In this document: positions 1-9,620 of the stretch, piece by piece | How the letters are laid out: each line of letters begins with the position of its first letter | Numbering within the stretch: position 1 is the first letter of the stretch | Assembly: GCA_032718475.1 (NCBI GenBank) | Contig: JAUCBJ010001848.1 | Location: 1-64,000 of the forward strand | DNA: 64,000 bases | Source: Nemertoderma westbladi | Taxonomy: Eukaryota; Xenacoelomorpha; Nemertodermatida; Nemertodermatidae | Direction of reading: 5' to 3' | Position numbers and translations under genes: made by a program | Notes under the pieces: model-generated | The model's input: only the letters and a program-made list of their open reading frames with translations | The model's database searches: none | Told to the model about the DNA's origin: nothing

Positions 1-130
1 TGAGAGAAACCCATCACCAATTGTAATTATTACAGTTTAAATAGTAAAAAGTGATACAAATATTGGAGGGAAATTCAAACTGACTGGCCTACATACTTGC
101 TACTTCAGTACTTGTTGCTGTACTACTGTT

Positions 131-3100
131 CTAATCCGCCATGGAGGGGAGACCAGCGCCGTCCTCTAGCCCCAGGCCACTGCGCCACCGCATGCGGGAT
201 CCGCGCAGACAGTGGGATGTGCCACGGACGATGGCGAATAATATTCGCGTCCGGACCCATCCCATGACTGTCGCGTAGGGTTTCCCCCAGGATGCATGGA
301 GTCTGGTGGCTATGACTCTGAGCAGTCTATTGGCCTGCGGTGCCAACACTCCGTCGCACGAAGCCACGAAGGGAGAGAAATCGCCGCGACGAGCTGCTAC
401 AGCAGCCGCGTATAGCCGCTTCTTCTCGTCCTCCGCCGCCTCGAGAACGGTCATAGGAGCGCGGTTAACGTACGACTCGGCGTCAAGGTTGGTTGACCTG
501 ATATCGATCAACGCCTGAGTCTGCACGTTAAACGCGCCCCTAATCCCTACATCGCACCGCAGCCCTGTCCCGTCACCTTCCTCCAACTGCTCCCTTACTA
601 CTGGCTCCAGCATTACATTGCGCGGCCCAAACGCCAACGCCGCGAGGTCGCCCACAGTATCTCTCAGCTCATTGTGGCGCTGGATGACGAGGCCGCCCTT
701 CTTACAGTTCAACCCATGGTTCAGGTCGAAGGCAGCCCCGCATCCGTCGCACCGGCTGTGTACTCCAAGGAGGGGACTTCCGTATCGCACGGCGATCGCG
801 TCACGAAACTCACGTGGGGATAGATCGTACTGGAGGTCCGCCCGGGGAATCGACGAGATCCAGCTACCGGTTTTGTACTCCGCCGCTCGGCGGATAGTGC
901 GGCAGCGGCGTTCGGTCATCGCCCCCAGTGCCTCCTCGAACTCTGAGATCTCGGTCAGTTTCCGGTCGTCTCGGTCGACCTTCCTCGCCTTCGCCAAGCA
1001 GTCCCGGTGGGCTGGGAGGTCGAATTCCTCGGTGCCGGCCATCGCGCCGCTCAGGAACCGGGTCCCGTGCAAGGATACGAGGTACGACGGTTTTGCCTCG
1101 GCTACCGGGTTTCGCAGTCCTAGACCTCCTCGTTGTGGGGACAAACTAAACAGTTTTCGTTCTGCCGGAGTTATGGTTCCTCCGATCACTGCAGGAAGGA
1201 ATCTTTGGGCGATGGCTGTCTCTAGAACGGCGTACTCCTCTTCGCAGTCGACGGTAACCCTCTGGAGATACGCCCACTCACGCTGCAACGAGCAGACCAT
1301 GGCGGAGAAGGCCGCCTGTGGTTGGGATTCAGCCATCGTCGCCAGTGCGTCCGTCGCCTCTACCCACGCAGCCACCTTCGCCCGCACATACTGGCGTCGT
1401 TCTCCCGAACTCCCGAGAAACCCCCCGAGAAACCGGTGTCCCGTTACAATCTTTATCTGGTGGCCACTGAAGACTCTGCGAGCCTCGTCCTCGTACTCGG
1501 GGTCGACTACGAGGTAGCATTTGGACGTCTCGGGGAAGTAACCAAAAGCTGGGCCGAGTTTGAGCAGCTCCTCAAACCACCGCAGTAAGTCTGGGAGTTC
1601 ACCCGCCCCGCCAGAATCGTCGGCGTACCAACTCTCCCGGACTGTAGGGGACCGTAAACTCCGGATCAACGGGAGGGCTCCGATGGCGTACAGCAGCATT
1701 GCAAGGGGGTCGCCCTGGGTAACGCCCTCCGCGCTGAATATAATTGCGTCAGTCCCCTTCATGACAAGGATACTGTGGCCCCGATAACTGTTAAACAGGA
1801 ATGTAGAGCATCGTGGCCACAGGCAGCGCGCGTTCCACAACGCAGCTACCCGGTTGAGCGAGTTGAACGCGTTGGCCGCGTCCACCAGTAGCACCCCCCA
1901 ACCCGAGTCACTGTTATCCTCGAACAGCGATGACATCGAGTGTATCGCAGCCTCGACTCCTGCGGAGGTCCCCGCCGACAGCTGTTCGGCGCCACACGTG
2001 ATGGTGACGTCATCCCCTGTGATCGCGGCCATTGCGCGGGCCATTATACGCCGGAGACACTCCCCGATTCCGATGGGCCGCACACCCGGACACTTATCCA
2101 GCGCGATCAGTCGGCCAGACATAAGTGCCCGGACAGACTCCCACGGTACAACTACATTCGCTAGAGTCCGGGTGATTGCAGCAACTGTGTCTCGGAGGCG
2201 CTCACTATGGGCGCCATAGCGGAGCAGATAATCCTGCCAGCGTGTGGAGTCGCAACCCGCGGGACCGCCGCCACCGTGCAGGCGCCGGGCCACCTCCTCG
2301 ATGTGCGCCGCCGTCACGTCGACGTCGACCTTGAGAGGCGGCTCGCCGCACTGTATTAATGATTCTCTATTGGGAGGCGCTGCAGCCGGGTGTTTATTCC
2401 GAAGAACATCGAGTACTTTGACTCTTTGCTGACCAACTTCGATATCGGACTCTGGGTCCAACACGCCTCCGGACTCCCGACCGGTCACCCAGCGGACTGC
2501 GTTTCTTACCTTCCCCTCCAACATTAGTCTCGTAAACACACGGACTGTGTGTTCTTTATCCGAATTGGGGGGTTGGGTTCCTGCACGCCTTCCTGTAGTG
2601 CGCCCAGGGGAGCCTCGCTCAGCCTCTTGTAAGAGGGCTTCGATCTCGCCGGAGCGCCACAACGCCACCCTGCGGCTGATTAGGCGGCGGATATCGGCCG
2701 CCTTAACGATCTTTGGATCTCGATGTGTGATCAACGCGTCGACCAGCATTAAACGTTCGGAACGAGCTGATGATTCACCACGACCAAGTCCAGCTACTAA
2801 AGCCTTAGCCTCGTTGTCGAGCAAGGATACCACGTCCCTACCAACAGAGCCACCCGGGAGTCTGTAGCGAGAGCCCTGGAGCTGGGTGACTCTACGCCAC
2901 TGGTGTAATATAAGGTCCGGTGGGTCTCCCTTCTCCCGCAGCGGTGCGCCAAAGGCTCTCTCCATTAGACCGTCGGTGTCCACGCTGTGTAGCGGACCTG
3001 ATGGGTGGCCCGCTTGCCAGTACTCGTCAAGAATGTCGCTAACATTGGCCCTATTTCTGTTTGGCAGAAGCGTTGAACCAACACCTGACACTTTTGGGCG

Positions 3101-5206
3101 ACTTTGTGTTGTTTTTGGCCTAGTGGGTTGCACCCCAGACGTGGTGGCGATGATGGGTGGCGTCCCAGAGACGGTGGCGCTGATTGGTGGCGTCCCGGAG
3201 ACGGTGACAATGATGGGTGGCGTCCCAGAGACGGTGGCGCTGATGGGTGGCGTCACAGAGACGGTGGCGCTGATGTGTGGCGACCCCAAGACGGTGGCGG
3301 CGGTGGGTGGCGCCCCCAGGACGGTGGCGATGGTGTGTGGCGTCACAGAGACGGTGGCGCTGGTGGGTGGCGGCCCCAAGACGGTGGTGATGGTGGGTGG
3401 CGTCACGGAGACGGCGGCGCTGGTGGGTGGCGTCCCGGAGACGGTGGCAACGGTGGGTGGCGTCCCGGAGACGGTGGTGATGGTGGGTGGCGTCACGGAG
3501 ACGGCGGCGCTGGTGGGTGGCGTCCCGGAGACGGTGGCAACGGTGGGTGGCGTCCCGGAGACGGTGGTGATGGTGGGTGGCGTCACGGAGACGGCGGCGC
3601 TGGTGGGTGGCGTCCCGGAGACGGTGGCAACGGTGGGTGGCGTCCCGGAGACGGTGGCGATGGTGGGTGGCGTCCCGGAGATGTAACATCCCTGTAACTG
3701 ATTTAGAATATCCCTGTCTGATGGCTCTACTGTCTCGCCAGATGATTGGCTTCCCAAATGGGTTGGGGGACCAGTTGTCATTCCAGGAGGGTGATCTGAC
3801 CCTGGGCAACGTTGGGAGACTGGTCCGTGAATGCGTAGAGTACCATTTGCTTTGATGGCCACTAACCGCGCGCACGATGGACAATGGGTACTGAGGGCGC
3901 TGGTGCGTCCCGTTGGACCGACACCGATACTGGTGGGAGCTGACAAACCGATGTCCAGACCAGAAGTGGCGGAACAACCGACACCCAGAGGGTTGGGGAT
4001 GGAATGATCGACACCCAGGCTGGTAGAGGCGGAATGACTGACACCCGCACTAGTAGGAAGGGAGTGACCAACACCCAGACTGTGAGGGGCTGACTGACCG
4101 ACACCTGGACTGGTTGGGGCGGAATGACCGACACCTGGACTGATAGGGACGGAAAGACCGACACCTGGACTGGTAGGGACGGAATGACCGACATACTGAC
4201 TGACACCCGGACTGGTAGGGACGGAGTGACCAACACATGGGCTGGTTCGGACGGAATGACCGACGTCCGGACTGGTAGAGGCAGAAAGACCGACAACCGG
4301 ACTGATAGGGATGACTGGGACCGACTGAGCGAGACCTGGACTGGTAGGGACGGCATAATCGACTCCCGGACTGGTAGGGACGGAATAACCGACACCCGGA
4401 CTGGTAGGGGCAGAAAGACCGACAACCGGAATGATAGGGACGAGTGGGACCGACTGACCGACACCTGGACTGGTAGGGACGGAATAACCGACACCCGGAC
4501 TGGTAGGGGCAGACTGACCGACATACTGACTTATACCCGGACTGGTTGGGACTGAATAACCGACACCCGGACTGGTAGGGGCAGAAAGACCAACAACCTG
4601 ACTGATAGGGACCGACTGACCGACACCTGGGCTGGTTGGGACGGAATAGCCGACCCCCGGACTGGTAGGGGCAGAATAACCGACACCCGGACTGGTTTGG
4701 GCAGAATGACCGACACCCGGACTGGTAGGGACAGGATAATCGACACCCGGACTGGTTGGGACAGAATAACCGACACCCAGACTGGTAGGGACAGGATAAT
4801 CGACACCTGGACTGGTTGGGTCAGAATGACCGACACCCAGACTGGTAGGGACGGGATAATCGACACCCGGACTGGTAGCGACAGGATAATCGACTCCCGG
4901 ACTGGTCGGGACGGAATGACCGACACCCGGACTGGTAGGGGCAGAAAGACCAACAACCTGACTGATAGGGACCGACTGACCGACACCTGGACTGGTTGGA
5001 ACGGAATAACCGACACCCGGACTGGTAGGGGCAGAATGACCGACACCTGTACTGGTAGGGGCAGAATGACCGACACCGGGACTGGTAGGGGCAGAATGAC
5101 CGACACCCGGACTGGCAGGGGCAGAATGACCGACACCCGGTCTGGTAGGGGCGACTGGGACCGACTGACCGACATCCTGGACTGGTAGGGACGGAATAAC
5201 CGACAC
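131..5206 (-). CDS. Reverse transcriptase / restriction-like endonuclease polyprotein, main frame
   Basis: This 1691-residue frame encodes the enzyme that would nick the target and copy element RNA in place. Residues about 1-400 are 10-residue repeats of the SPGVGHSVPT type. A zinc-binding motif CPSC...HGP...CPGS lies near residues 432-460. Residues about 505-690 are a second 10-residue repeat, GTPPTVATVS. The reverse transcriptase follows, with RPIGIGECLRR near 1040, a catalytic AF-type motif A and YADD near 1195 (plus-strand 1618-1629). CDGCGAAF-x-LNHGLNC (692-754) precedes an endonuclease with the pattern RCDVGI...ALIDIRS near residues 1550-1575. The apparent start at 5206 lies inside the repeat and is probably artificial: the true N-terminus is the 5173-5654 frame. 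The stop is TAG. Confidence 0.8.
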   Translation of the reverse strand: MSVIPSLPVQDVGQSVPVAPTRPGVGHSAPASPGVGHSAPTSPGVGHSAPTSTGVGHSAPTSPGVGYSVPTSPGVGQSVPISQVVGLSAPTSPGVGHSVPTSPGVDYPVATSPGVDYPVPTSLGVGHSDPTSPGVDYPVPTSLGVGYSVPTSPGVDYPVPTSPGVGHSAQTSPGVGYSAPTSPGVGYSVPTSPGVGQSVPISQVVGLSAPTSPGVGYSVPTSPGISQYVGQSAPTSPGVGYSVPTSPGVGQSVPLVPIIPVVGLSAPTSPGVGYSVPTSPGVDYAVPTSPGLAQSVPVIPISPVVGLSASTSPDVGHSVRTSPCVGHSVPTSPGVSQYVGHSVPTSPGVGLSVPISPGVGHSAPTSPGVGQSAPHSLGVGHSLPTSAGVSHSASTSLGVDHSIPNPLGVGCSATSGLDIGLSAPTSIGVGPTGRTSALSTHCPSCARLVAIKANGTLRIHGPVSQRCPGSDHPPGMTTGPPTHLGSQSSGETVEPSDRDILNQLQGCYISGTPPTIATVSGTPPTVATVSGTPPTSAAVSVTPPTITTVSGTPPTVATVSGTPPTSAAVSVTPPTITTVSGTPPTVATVSGTPPTSAAVSVTPPTITTVLGPPPTSATVSVTPHTIATVLGAPPTAATVLGSPHISATVSVTPPISATVSGTPPIIVTVSGTPPISATVSGTPPIIATTSGVQPTRPKTTQSRPKVSGVGSTLLPNRNRANVSDILDEYWQAGHPSGPLHSVDTDGLMERAFGAPLREKGDPPDLILHQWRRVTQLQGSRYRLPGGSVGRDVVSLLDNEAKALVAGLGRGESSARSERLMLVDALITHRDPKIVKAADIRRLISRRVALWRSGEIEALLQEAERGSPGRTTGRRAGTQPPNSDKEHTVRVFTRLMLEGKVRNAVRWVTGRESGGVLDPESDIEVGQQRVKVLDVLRNKHPAAAPPNRESLIQCGEPPLKVDVDVTAAHIEEVARRLHGGGGPAGCDSTRWQDYLLRYGAHSERLRDTVAAITRTLANVVVPWESVRALMSGRLIALDKCPGVRPIGIGECLRRIMARAMAAITGDDVTITCGAEQLSAGTSAGVEAAIHSMSSLFEDNSDSGWGVLLVDAANAFNSLNRVAALWNARCLWPRCSTFLFNSYRGHSILVMKGTDAIIFSAEGVTQGDPLAMLLYAIGALPLIRSLRSPTVRESWYADDSGGAGELPDLLRWFEELLKLGPAFGYFPETSKCYLVVDPEYEDEARRVFSGHQIKIVTGHRFLGGFLGSSGERRQYVRAKVAAWVEATDALATMAESQPQAAFSAMVCSLQREWAYLQRVTVDCEEEYAVLETAIAQRFLPAVIGGTITPAERKLFSLSPQRGGLGLRNPVAEAKPSYLVSLHGTRFLSGAMAGTEEFDLPAHRDCLAKARKVDRDDRKLTEISEFEEALGAMTERRCRTIRRAAEYKTGSWISSIPRADLQYDLSPREFRDAIAVRYGSPLLGVHSRCDGCGAAFDLNHGLNCKKGGLVIQRHNELRDTVGDLAALAFGPRNVMLEPVVREQLEEGDGTGLRCDVGIRGAFNVQTQALIDIRSTNLDAESYVNRAPMTVLEAAEDEKKRLYAAAVAARRGDFSPFVASCDGVLAPQANRLLRVIATRLHASWGKPYATVMGWVRTRILFAIVRGTSHCLRGSRMRWRSGLGLEDGAGLPSMAD
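3130..3690 (-). repeat. Second 30-bp coding minisatellite, GTPPTVATVS type
   Basis: About 18 units of 30 bp, each encoding ten residues on the minus strand. Between about 3360 and 3680 three units form a 90-bp higher-order repeat copied almost identically three times. The unit sequence is unrelated to the first array although the period is the same. Confidence 0.9.
3985..5200 (-). repeat. 30-bp coding minisatellite, SPGVGHSVPT type
   Basis: About 40 units of 30 bp. A typical unit on the plus strand begins gaccgacacccggactggta. Each unit encodes ten residues on the minus strand. Units vary at a few third positions and occasionally drop or gain half a unit. The array becomes degenerate below about 4120. 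Because the unit rarely contains stops, it also gives long meaningless ORFs in other frames. Confidence 0.9.
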
Positions 5207-5654
5207 CTGGAACTGGGGAACCCGACTGGTAAGACACCGACACCGGGGGACCCGATGAGGGGGCCGGGGATCCAGCGCCCATTTGCGGGGTTAATGTGCA
5301 GTCCGGATCGAATTCTCCTGGGGTTAGAGTCTGGTCCATCAGGTCGTCGAGCTCCTCCAGGGTTGAGTTTATAACTTCCTGGGTTACATAGCCGTTATGC
5401 GAAAGGCCCGCTGTGGCTTGACGCGGTTTCCATCTGGGCGAGTTGGATACCAGATAGTCGAGAACCCCGTGGCCCGCGGAACCGCTGTACCTCGGGGGCA
5501 TCGCGAGACTATCTGGATCGGGTGAGCTCGGCCCGTTCGCGCACGAGTTCTGCTCCAGAGGTTTGCAGGAGGAACAGGGAACTCCCGCACAAGCACACTT
5601 GCACCCTCGGCAAGAGCCGCTGCGACACTTGCAGCAGCGCTGGGATGGCGCCAT
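5173..5654 (-). CDS. True N-terminus of the non-LTR ORF, separated by a one-base frameshift
   Basis: The frame opens with ATG at 5654 and a Cys-rich block (RCCKCRSGSCRGCKC, then CSSC) that probably binds zinc, as seen at the N-terminus of related cnidarian and lower-metazoan reverse transcriptases. It then enters the SPGVGYS repeat. At 5171-5180 one repeat unit carries an extra base compared with its neighbours, and from there the repeat continues in the 131-5206 frame. Before this lesion the ORF would have been about 1840 codons. Replication slippage in the minisatellite or an assembly error are both possible causes. Upstream ORFs in other frames look like shadows. Confidence 0.65.
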
Positions 5655-5733
5655 GTAGGGGAATCCGCTCGAAAATCCGGCGATAGATCGTTCACGTTGC
5701 GATGTAGCAGCCTATCAGTATGTTGCACCGTGG

Positions 5734-5753
5734 TGACGTCAGCCGTGACGTCA
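5734..5753 (-). promoter_or_regulatory. Two perfect CRE palindromes upstream of the non-LTR ORF
   Basis: TGACGTCA occurs at 5734-5741 and again at 5746-5753, centres 12 bp apart, 80-100 bp upstream of the 5654 ATG. CREB/ATF-family factors bind this octamer. A role as the internal promoter of the element is inference. Confidence 0.4.
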
Positions 5754-5760
5754 ACAGTCA

Positions 5761-6460
5761 GTACTGTGTACGATATAACGATATAACCATCAATCTGTAT
5801 TATTAATATCTGTTATTACTACTATTACTTTTTTCGGATACATACAGTAATACAGTATAATATAATATAATATAATATATATAATAAATTTCAAATTAAT
5901 TAATTTGATTTTAAGAGTTGGTAAATGAGTGAGATTGTAATTTTATAAATTTGATTTTTTTTATAAACAAATAGCTAACATCTAGTATAATACTGTATCA
6001 TATACAGTATGGTAATACGTAGATGGACATTGCCGATCTGGTCCATACAAAGCTGTAGCCCCCCCACATGACAGTCGGCCCTCGTGGCTCTCCCCACATC
6101 CTCTTCTAATTACTGAGCTCATTATGTAATATTTAAAGTTAGAATAAACTTAAAAACCGCAAGTCAAAACACACAAATTTCAATAAAACCGAATGTACGT
6201 TTTCTTATTATTTATGCAATGACAAAAAACCGCAAGTCTTGGGGACTTATTAAGGCACTTACCGGTACGGTATTTTACCTTTGTAGCACTTATGCGACTT
6301 AAGAAGCGGGTTTTCAACTCGGTTATTTTCCCAGAACCCGCTTTTCGCATGTTCAAAACAGTTGCTATGGATAAGCAAGTACATTCTTCTATAATAATAC
6401 AATAAAGTTAACATATTGTATTATTTTGTATCATACTGTATCGTCTTTTCACATTGCACG
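5761..6460. other. AT-rich non-coding stretch
   Basis: No ORF, RNA gene or recognised repeat. It contains short tata-rich runs near 5860-5890 and a sequence repeated weakly around 'aaccgcaagtc' (about 6156 and 6229). It ends at the target duplication of RTE copy A. Confidence 0.5.
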
Positions 6461-6471
6461 ACAGAATTCAC

Positions 6472-8116
6472 TACTACTAGGATCGGCATGCTGCATTGCA
6501 TCTGCATTTTTAAGAATGCTGTGCCGGCTTGTCAACAAAATTGCACCGCCACAACTCCCTATCACCCATGACATTTGCTAGATCATCCGCATCTTTAAGG
6601 CCAGTGTCCTTTAAGATGCGTCTCAAGAAAGTCATGGGCTGTCCACCATGCTTATTCACTCCATGAGGCTGCCAAAGTACAAGATTATGCACTGGGTGGT
6701 CCTCACGGCGAAAGCAATGTCCTGCAAAGCGGAGGCGATTTTGTTCTAGTGTCAAGCTTGGGGGAACCAATGAGACACCTCCAATGTTATATAGTGTCTG
6801 GTTGGAGATGTGTGCATTGTACTTGACACAATGTACCCGGCGTAGCATTCTTGTGAATGTGCCATCCAGAGATTTGGTGTCCTCAGCAGTTAGAGCCCAG
6901 CATGGACTCCCGTAGAGGAGTACTGTAACTACTGCTGCTCTAAATAATCGGACCTTAAGTTTCCGATTAATTCTCGGTGACTTCCAAATCCTGGAAAGCC
7001 TATTCAAGGCTGCCCATGCCTTTCCCTTATGTATTCGAAGGTCCTCACCTGACTTCCGGATCCATGATCCCAGGTAACATAAGTCGTCCACATGCTCAAG
7101 CATACCATCCTTTGAGCTTATGCTCATCCGATCAGAGACTTGCTGAGGACTTTCAAAGTTAACGGTCAGAATTTTGGTCTTTCTGGAGTTAATAAAAAGA
7201 CCAACACTAGAAGCAGCATGTTCTAATGAGCTGAGGAGCCGTTGGGCTCCCTCTAATGATTCTGAGAGTACTCCTAAGTCATCAGCAAAATCTAGATCAG
7301 TTAGGTACTTGGCAGGATTTCTCGACCTCTGGAGCCAGTAGGTGGAGTTATCATCACCCCATCTTCATTATGATGATCTAAGGACATGCGTAGAACATAG
7401 TCAACCACAATAATGAACAAGAATGGTGCAAGTGTGTCTCCTTGGAGGACGCCCCATAACACTTCAAATGGTTCTGTGTCACCGTCAACAGTAGACACAA
7501 ATGTTGTCGAACCATCGTATACTGATCTGATTGCTGCAATAATTTCATCAGGAATCCCATATAATGAAAGTATGCTGAACATACGTGAGCGAGAGACTGA
7601 ATCAAAGGCCTTGAAGAAGTCAACAAAGATAACAGCCAGATGCCTGTCTTTCTTTTTTGATAATTCTTCAATTATCCTTCTAAGTGTCAAAATGGGCTCC
7701 ATGGTCCCACGACCTTTACGGAACCCATTCTGATTTCCACGGAGCAGTCTCTCAATGGGATCCCTGATGCGATTTAATAGAATCCTATTGTATAGCTTTG
7801 CAGCAATCGATATCAATGAGATTCCCCGAAAAGAACCATAGAGTGTTAGGTTGCCCTTCTTGGGAACTGGCACCAACTTATTTGTTTTCATTTCTTGTGG
7901 GACTCTTGTTGTTCGGTACATGTCTACTATGATGGGATAGATGAGCTTTAAACACTCAGGTATTTTAAAGACCTCAGGGGGAACACCATCTACTCCACTG
8001 GCACGATTGGTCTTAATGCTCTTTGCAGCAGCTTTCACTTCTGCAAAGGAGATATCGCCAATGGCAATATCTGGGAGTACAGACTCAGACACTTTTACTT
8101 CCATACAATACTTCTT
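6472..8116 (-). mobile_element. RTE-like non-LTR retrotransposon, copy A, 5'-truncated
   Basis: The insertion is flanked by an 11-bp target duplication, ACAGAATTCAC, at 6461-6471 and 8117-8127. The minus-strand 3' end is a short UTR of about 28 bases after the stop, then a (TAG)n tail at 6472-6480. A very short 3' UTR and a simple-repeat tail are typical of the RTE clade. The 5' end is truncated within the ORF, after the codons for VKVSESVLPD, with about 16 unrelated filler bases (8101-8116) at the junction. Confidence 0.85.
6510..8104 (-). pseudogene. Reverse transcriptase ORF of RTE copy A
   Basis: This encodes the reverse transcriptase and the C-terminal region of an RTE-like ORF2 protein. 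Recognisable parts in order are the fingers motif NGFRKGRGT, motif A FVDFFKAFDSV, motif B GVLQGDTLAPFLF, and the thumb and C-terminal region (CYLGSWIRKSGEDL through LFRAAVV...LLYGSPCWAL). Compared with copies B and C, one base is missing near 7320 just before the FADD active-site motif, so the frame breaks between 7301 and 7127. The endonuclease domain is absent because of 5' truncation. The stop is TAA. Confidence 0.85.
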
Positions 8117-8154
8117 ACAGAATTCACCGTTTTATATAAATTAAAAAAAATTAA

Positions 8155-8222
8155 TCCGAGGTTGGCATCGAACCCAGATCATGGGTCATAAGTTACGCAA
8201 TGATTAACCACTACACCGCGGA
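8155..8222 (-). other. tRNA-like sequence, probably a SINE head or tRNA pseudogene
   Basis: On the minus strand an A-box-like TGTAGTGGTTAATCA and a good B box (GGGTTCGATGCC) are correctly ordered. The ends TCCGCGG and CCTCGGA form an acceptor stem with one mismatch. The anticodon and T stems do not pair well, so a functional tRNA is unlikely. An A/T-rich stretch follows on the element's 3' side. Copy A inserted immediately beyond it. Confidence 0.5.
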
Positions 8223-8524
8223 GCCATTATAACTTAAAATAATGGAATTGCCGTAGCTATGGGACTGTGGGAATTGGTCTAAATAGGTACAACATACCAA
8301 TTTCGACAACTTCCCGTAGCATACAGTATGCTACGGGAACTGTTGAGAATACGTACAAATACGTACAGTAATACAGTAATACATATTGTACATACTGTAT
8401 TACTTTATATTTTATAATAAATAATTTTGATATATTTGTAATTTTACTTATTCTTATTTTGTTGTTGTGTTGTGCATAATAATAAGAAGTAATAATTGTA
8501 GATTGTCAATAAACTATAGTGTGT
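8223..8524. other. Non-coding gap with a palindrome
   Basis: No coding sequence. It carries the perfect palindrome at 8311-8339 and then AT-rich sequence with repeated 'atacagta' motifs around 8345-8400. It ends where the truncated BEL-C LTR begins. Confidence 0.4.
8311..8339. repeat. 29-bp perfect palindrome
   Basis: Arms of 14 bp (TTCCCGTAGCATAC and its complement) surround a single central A. The dyad extends further as CAAC...GTTG with a two-base bulge. Confidence 0.8.
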
Positions 8525-9068
8525 CATTACCAATAATAATGTCACCTCATAACCGACTCAGGCGATACGCATCGCCAGCCACAGGGAAAGTTGAGAGGTC
8601 AAACCATCTCAGAGGGACAAAGGGGCTAGGAAGGCTAGCACGTGGGGACAGTGGCAACAGGGAGTGGCGAGGTGACAATTAATCAGGTTAAGCCAATGAT
8701 GGGTGGGGAAAACACAATGGAAGTGATTAGAGCGCATCTATTGGACATGCCACTCAGTAGAGTAGAGGTGATTAATATGTGTTAATAATATAACCGTTGC
8801 ACTTATTGATTCAGATTCAGTTGGTTTCTATACAGTTGTGAGACCGGAACATTTTTTAACCTTCGTCATTACCATGCTATTATATTCTGACTGTGCTATT
8901 ATTATGTTCTGTGATTACAGCAACTGCCAGTAAAAACTCAGTTATTTCAAAGGCCTTCGGCCTATTACATATATCCAGACTACAGCTTTAGCAGCCTACG
9001 GATGCGGTGACGCATATAACACACAACGGTCGGGATTCAATCTGCCAACTCCGTTGGATCCCGTCACA
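8525..9068 (+). repeat. BEL-C 5' LTR, truncated at its start
   Basis: It matches 56396-56942 with many small differences and ends GGATCCCGTCACA, like the end of the BEL-B LTR. About 85 bases present at the start of the 3' LTR are missing here. Divergence between the two LTRs is visibly greater than in BEL-A or the gypsy element, so this is an older insertion. Confidence 0.85.
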
Positions 9069-9125
9069 GTTAAAAACTGCCAACCAAAGTCAACAGCTAG
9101 AAATAAACTGTGACAACACAACAAT

Positions 9126-9572
9126 ATGAGCGAACACGAGATGCCCCAAGGTCCAGAGGGAGAGATGAGACCGCCGTGAACCCCGAGCGACAGAGATGAG
9201 ACGATTCAAGAAGCAGCAACGAGGCGGGACCGGCCCTCCACACCGAATTCGCCAATGAGGGACGCTCTGGACGTTGAGAAGGAGAGTGGCCGAGTACGAG
9301 GAGGAGAGGGGAACGAGTCGACGCGAGATCAGAGCGGCGAACGAGGTACCAAAGTCGCCGGCCAACCAGTGGCCGAGGGCGGCGAACGGCCCACCAGAAC
9401 GGCAACAGTGGGGCCGATGGTACGGCGATGGACGAGGAGGGAAGGTCAAGTCCAGGAAGAAGATGTCGGGATGAGCGATCGCCTACGACTAGGATACAAC
9501 ACCACCAAGAAGTTGTTGAAGGACGCTAGAGAGGGAGGAAAGGTAGACCAGCCCAAGTTTTACCGGAGGCTA
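9126..9572 (+). pseudogene. BEL-C leader ORF (counterpart of BEL-B ORF-a)
   Basis: An ATG at 9126 opens a short frame that stops at 9177. The conserved part is readable from 9255 and contains motifs such as GNESTRD, VAGQPVAEG and MSDRLRLGYNTTKKLLKD, which match the BEL-B protein at 41450-42013. The region is cut at 9572 by RTE copy B. The function is unknown; position suggests a gag N-terminal or accessory protein. Confidence 0.6.
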
Positions 9573-9620
9573 CTACTACTACTACTACTAGGATCGGCAT
9601 GCTGCATTGCAGCTGCATTT

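Larger units (their letters stand above)
1..5760 (-). mobile_element. Non-LTR retrotransposon with restriction-like endonuclease, 3' end outside the window
   Basis: One element reading on the minus strand. It has a Cys-rich N-terminus (about 5654-5560), a long repetitive N-terminal region, a reverse transcriptase with a YADD core, and a C-terminal Cys/His motif followed by a PD-(D/E)XK-like endonuclease. That domain order fits non-LTR elements of the R2/NeSL/CRE type, which lack an AP endonuclease. The exact clade is not settled; relatives of Utopia/NeSL are my best guess. The 3' UTR runs off the left edge, so target site and tail cannot be read. The 5' limit near 5760 is approximate, set by loss of recognisable sequence upstream of the first ATG. 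Confidence 0.75.

Noticed and set aside
2886-3697. Plus-strand ORFs of 266 and 197 codons rich in Val/Gly and Trp/Gly/Asp
   Set aside because: They are shadow frames of the 30-bp minisatellite, which has few stops in any frame; the minus-strand reverse transcriptase ORF explains the region.
3862-5188. Several ORFs in the first minisatellite on both strands
   Set aside because: Same reason: repeat units without stop codons. Only the frame leading into the reverse transcriptase is kept.
4000-5200. Regular 30-bp repeats resembling a CRISPR array
   Set aside because: Units abut with no unique spacers, encode protein, and the context is a eukaryotic retrotransposon.
7378-7733. ORFs of 97 and 106 codons recurring in all three RTE copies
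   Set aside because: They overlap the reverse transcriptase in other frames and recur only because the copies are near-identical.
8155-8222. Functional tRNA gene
   Set aside because: Anticodon and T stems do not pair; only the boxes and acceptor stem are tRNA-like.
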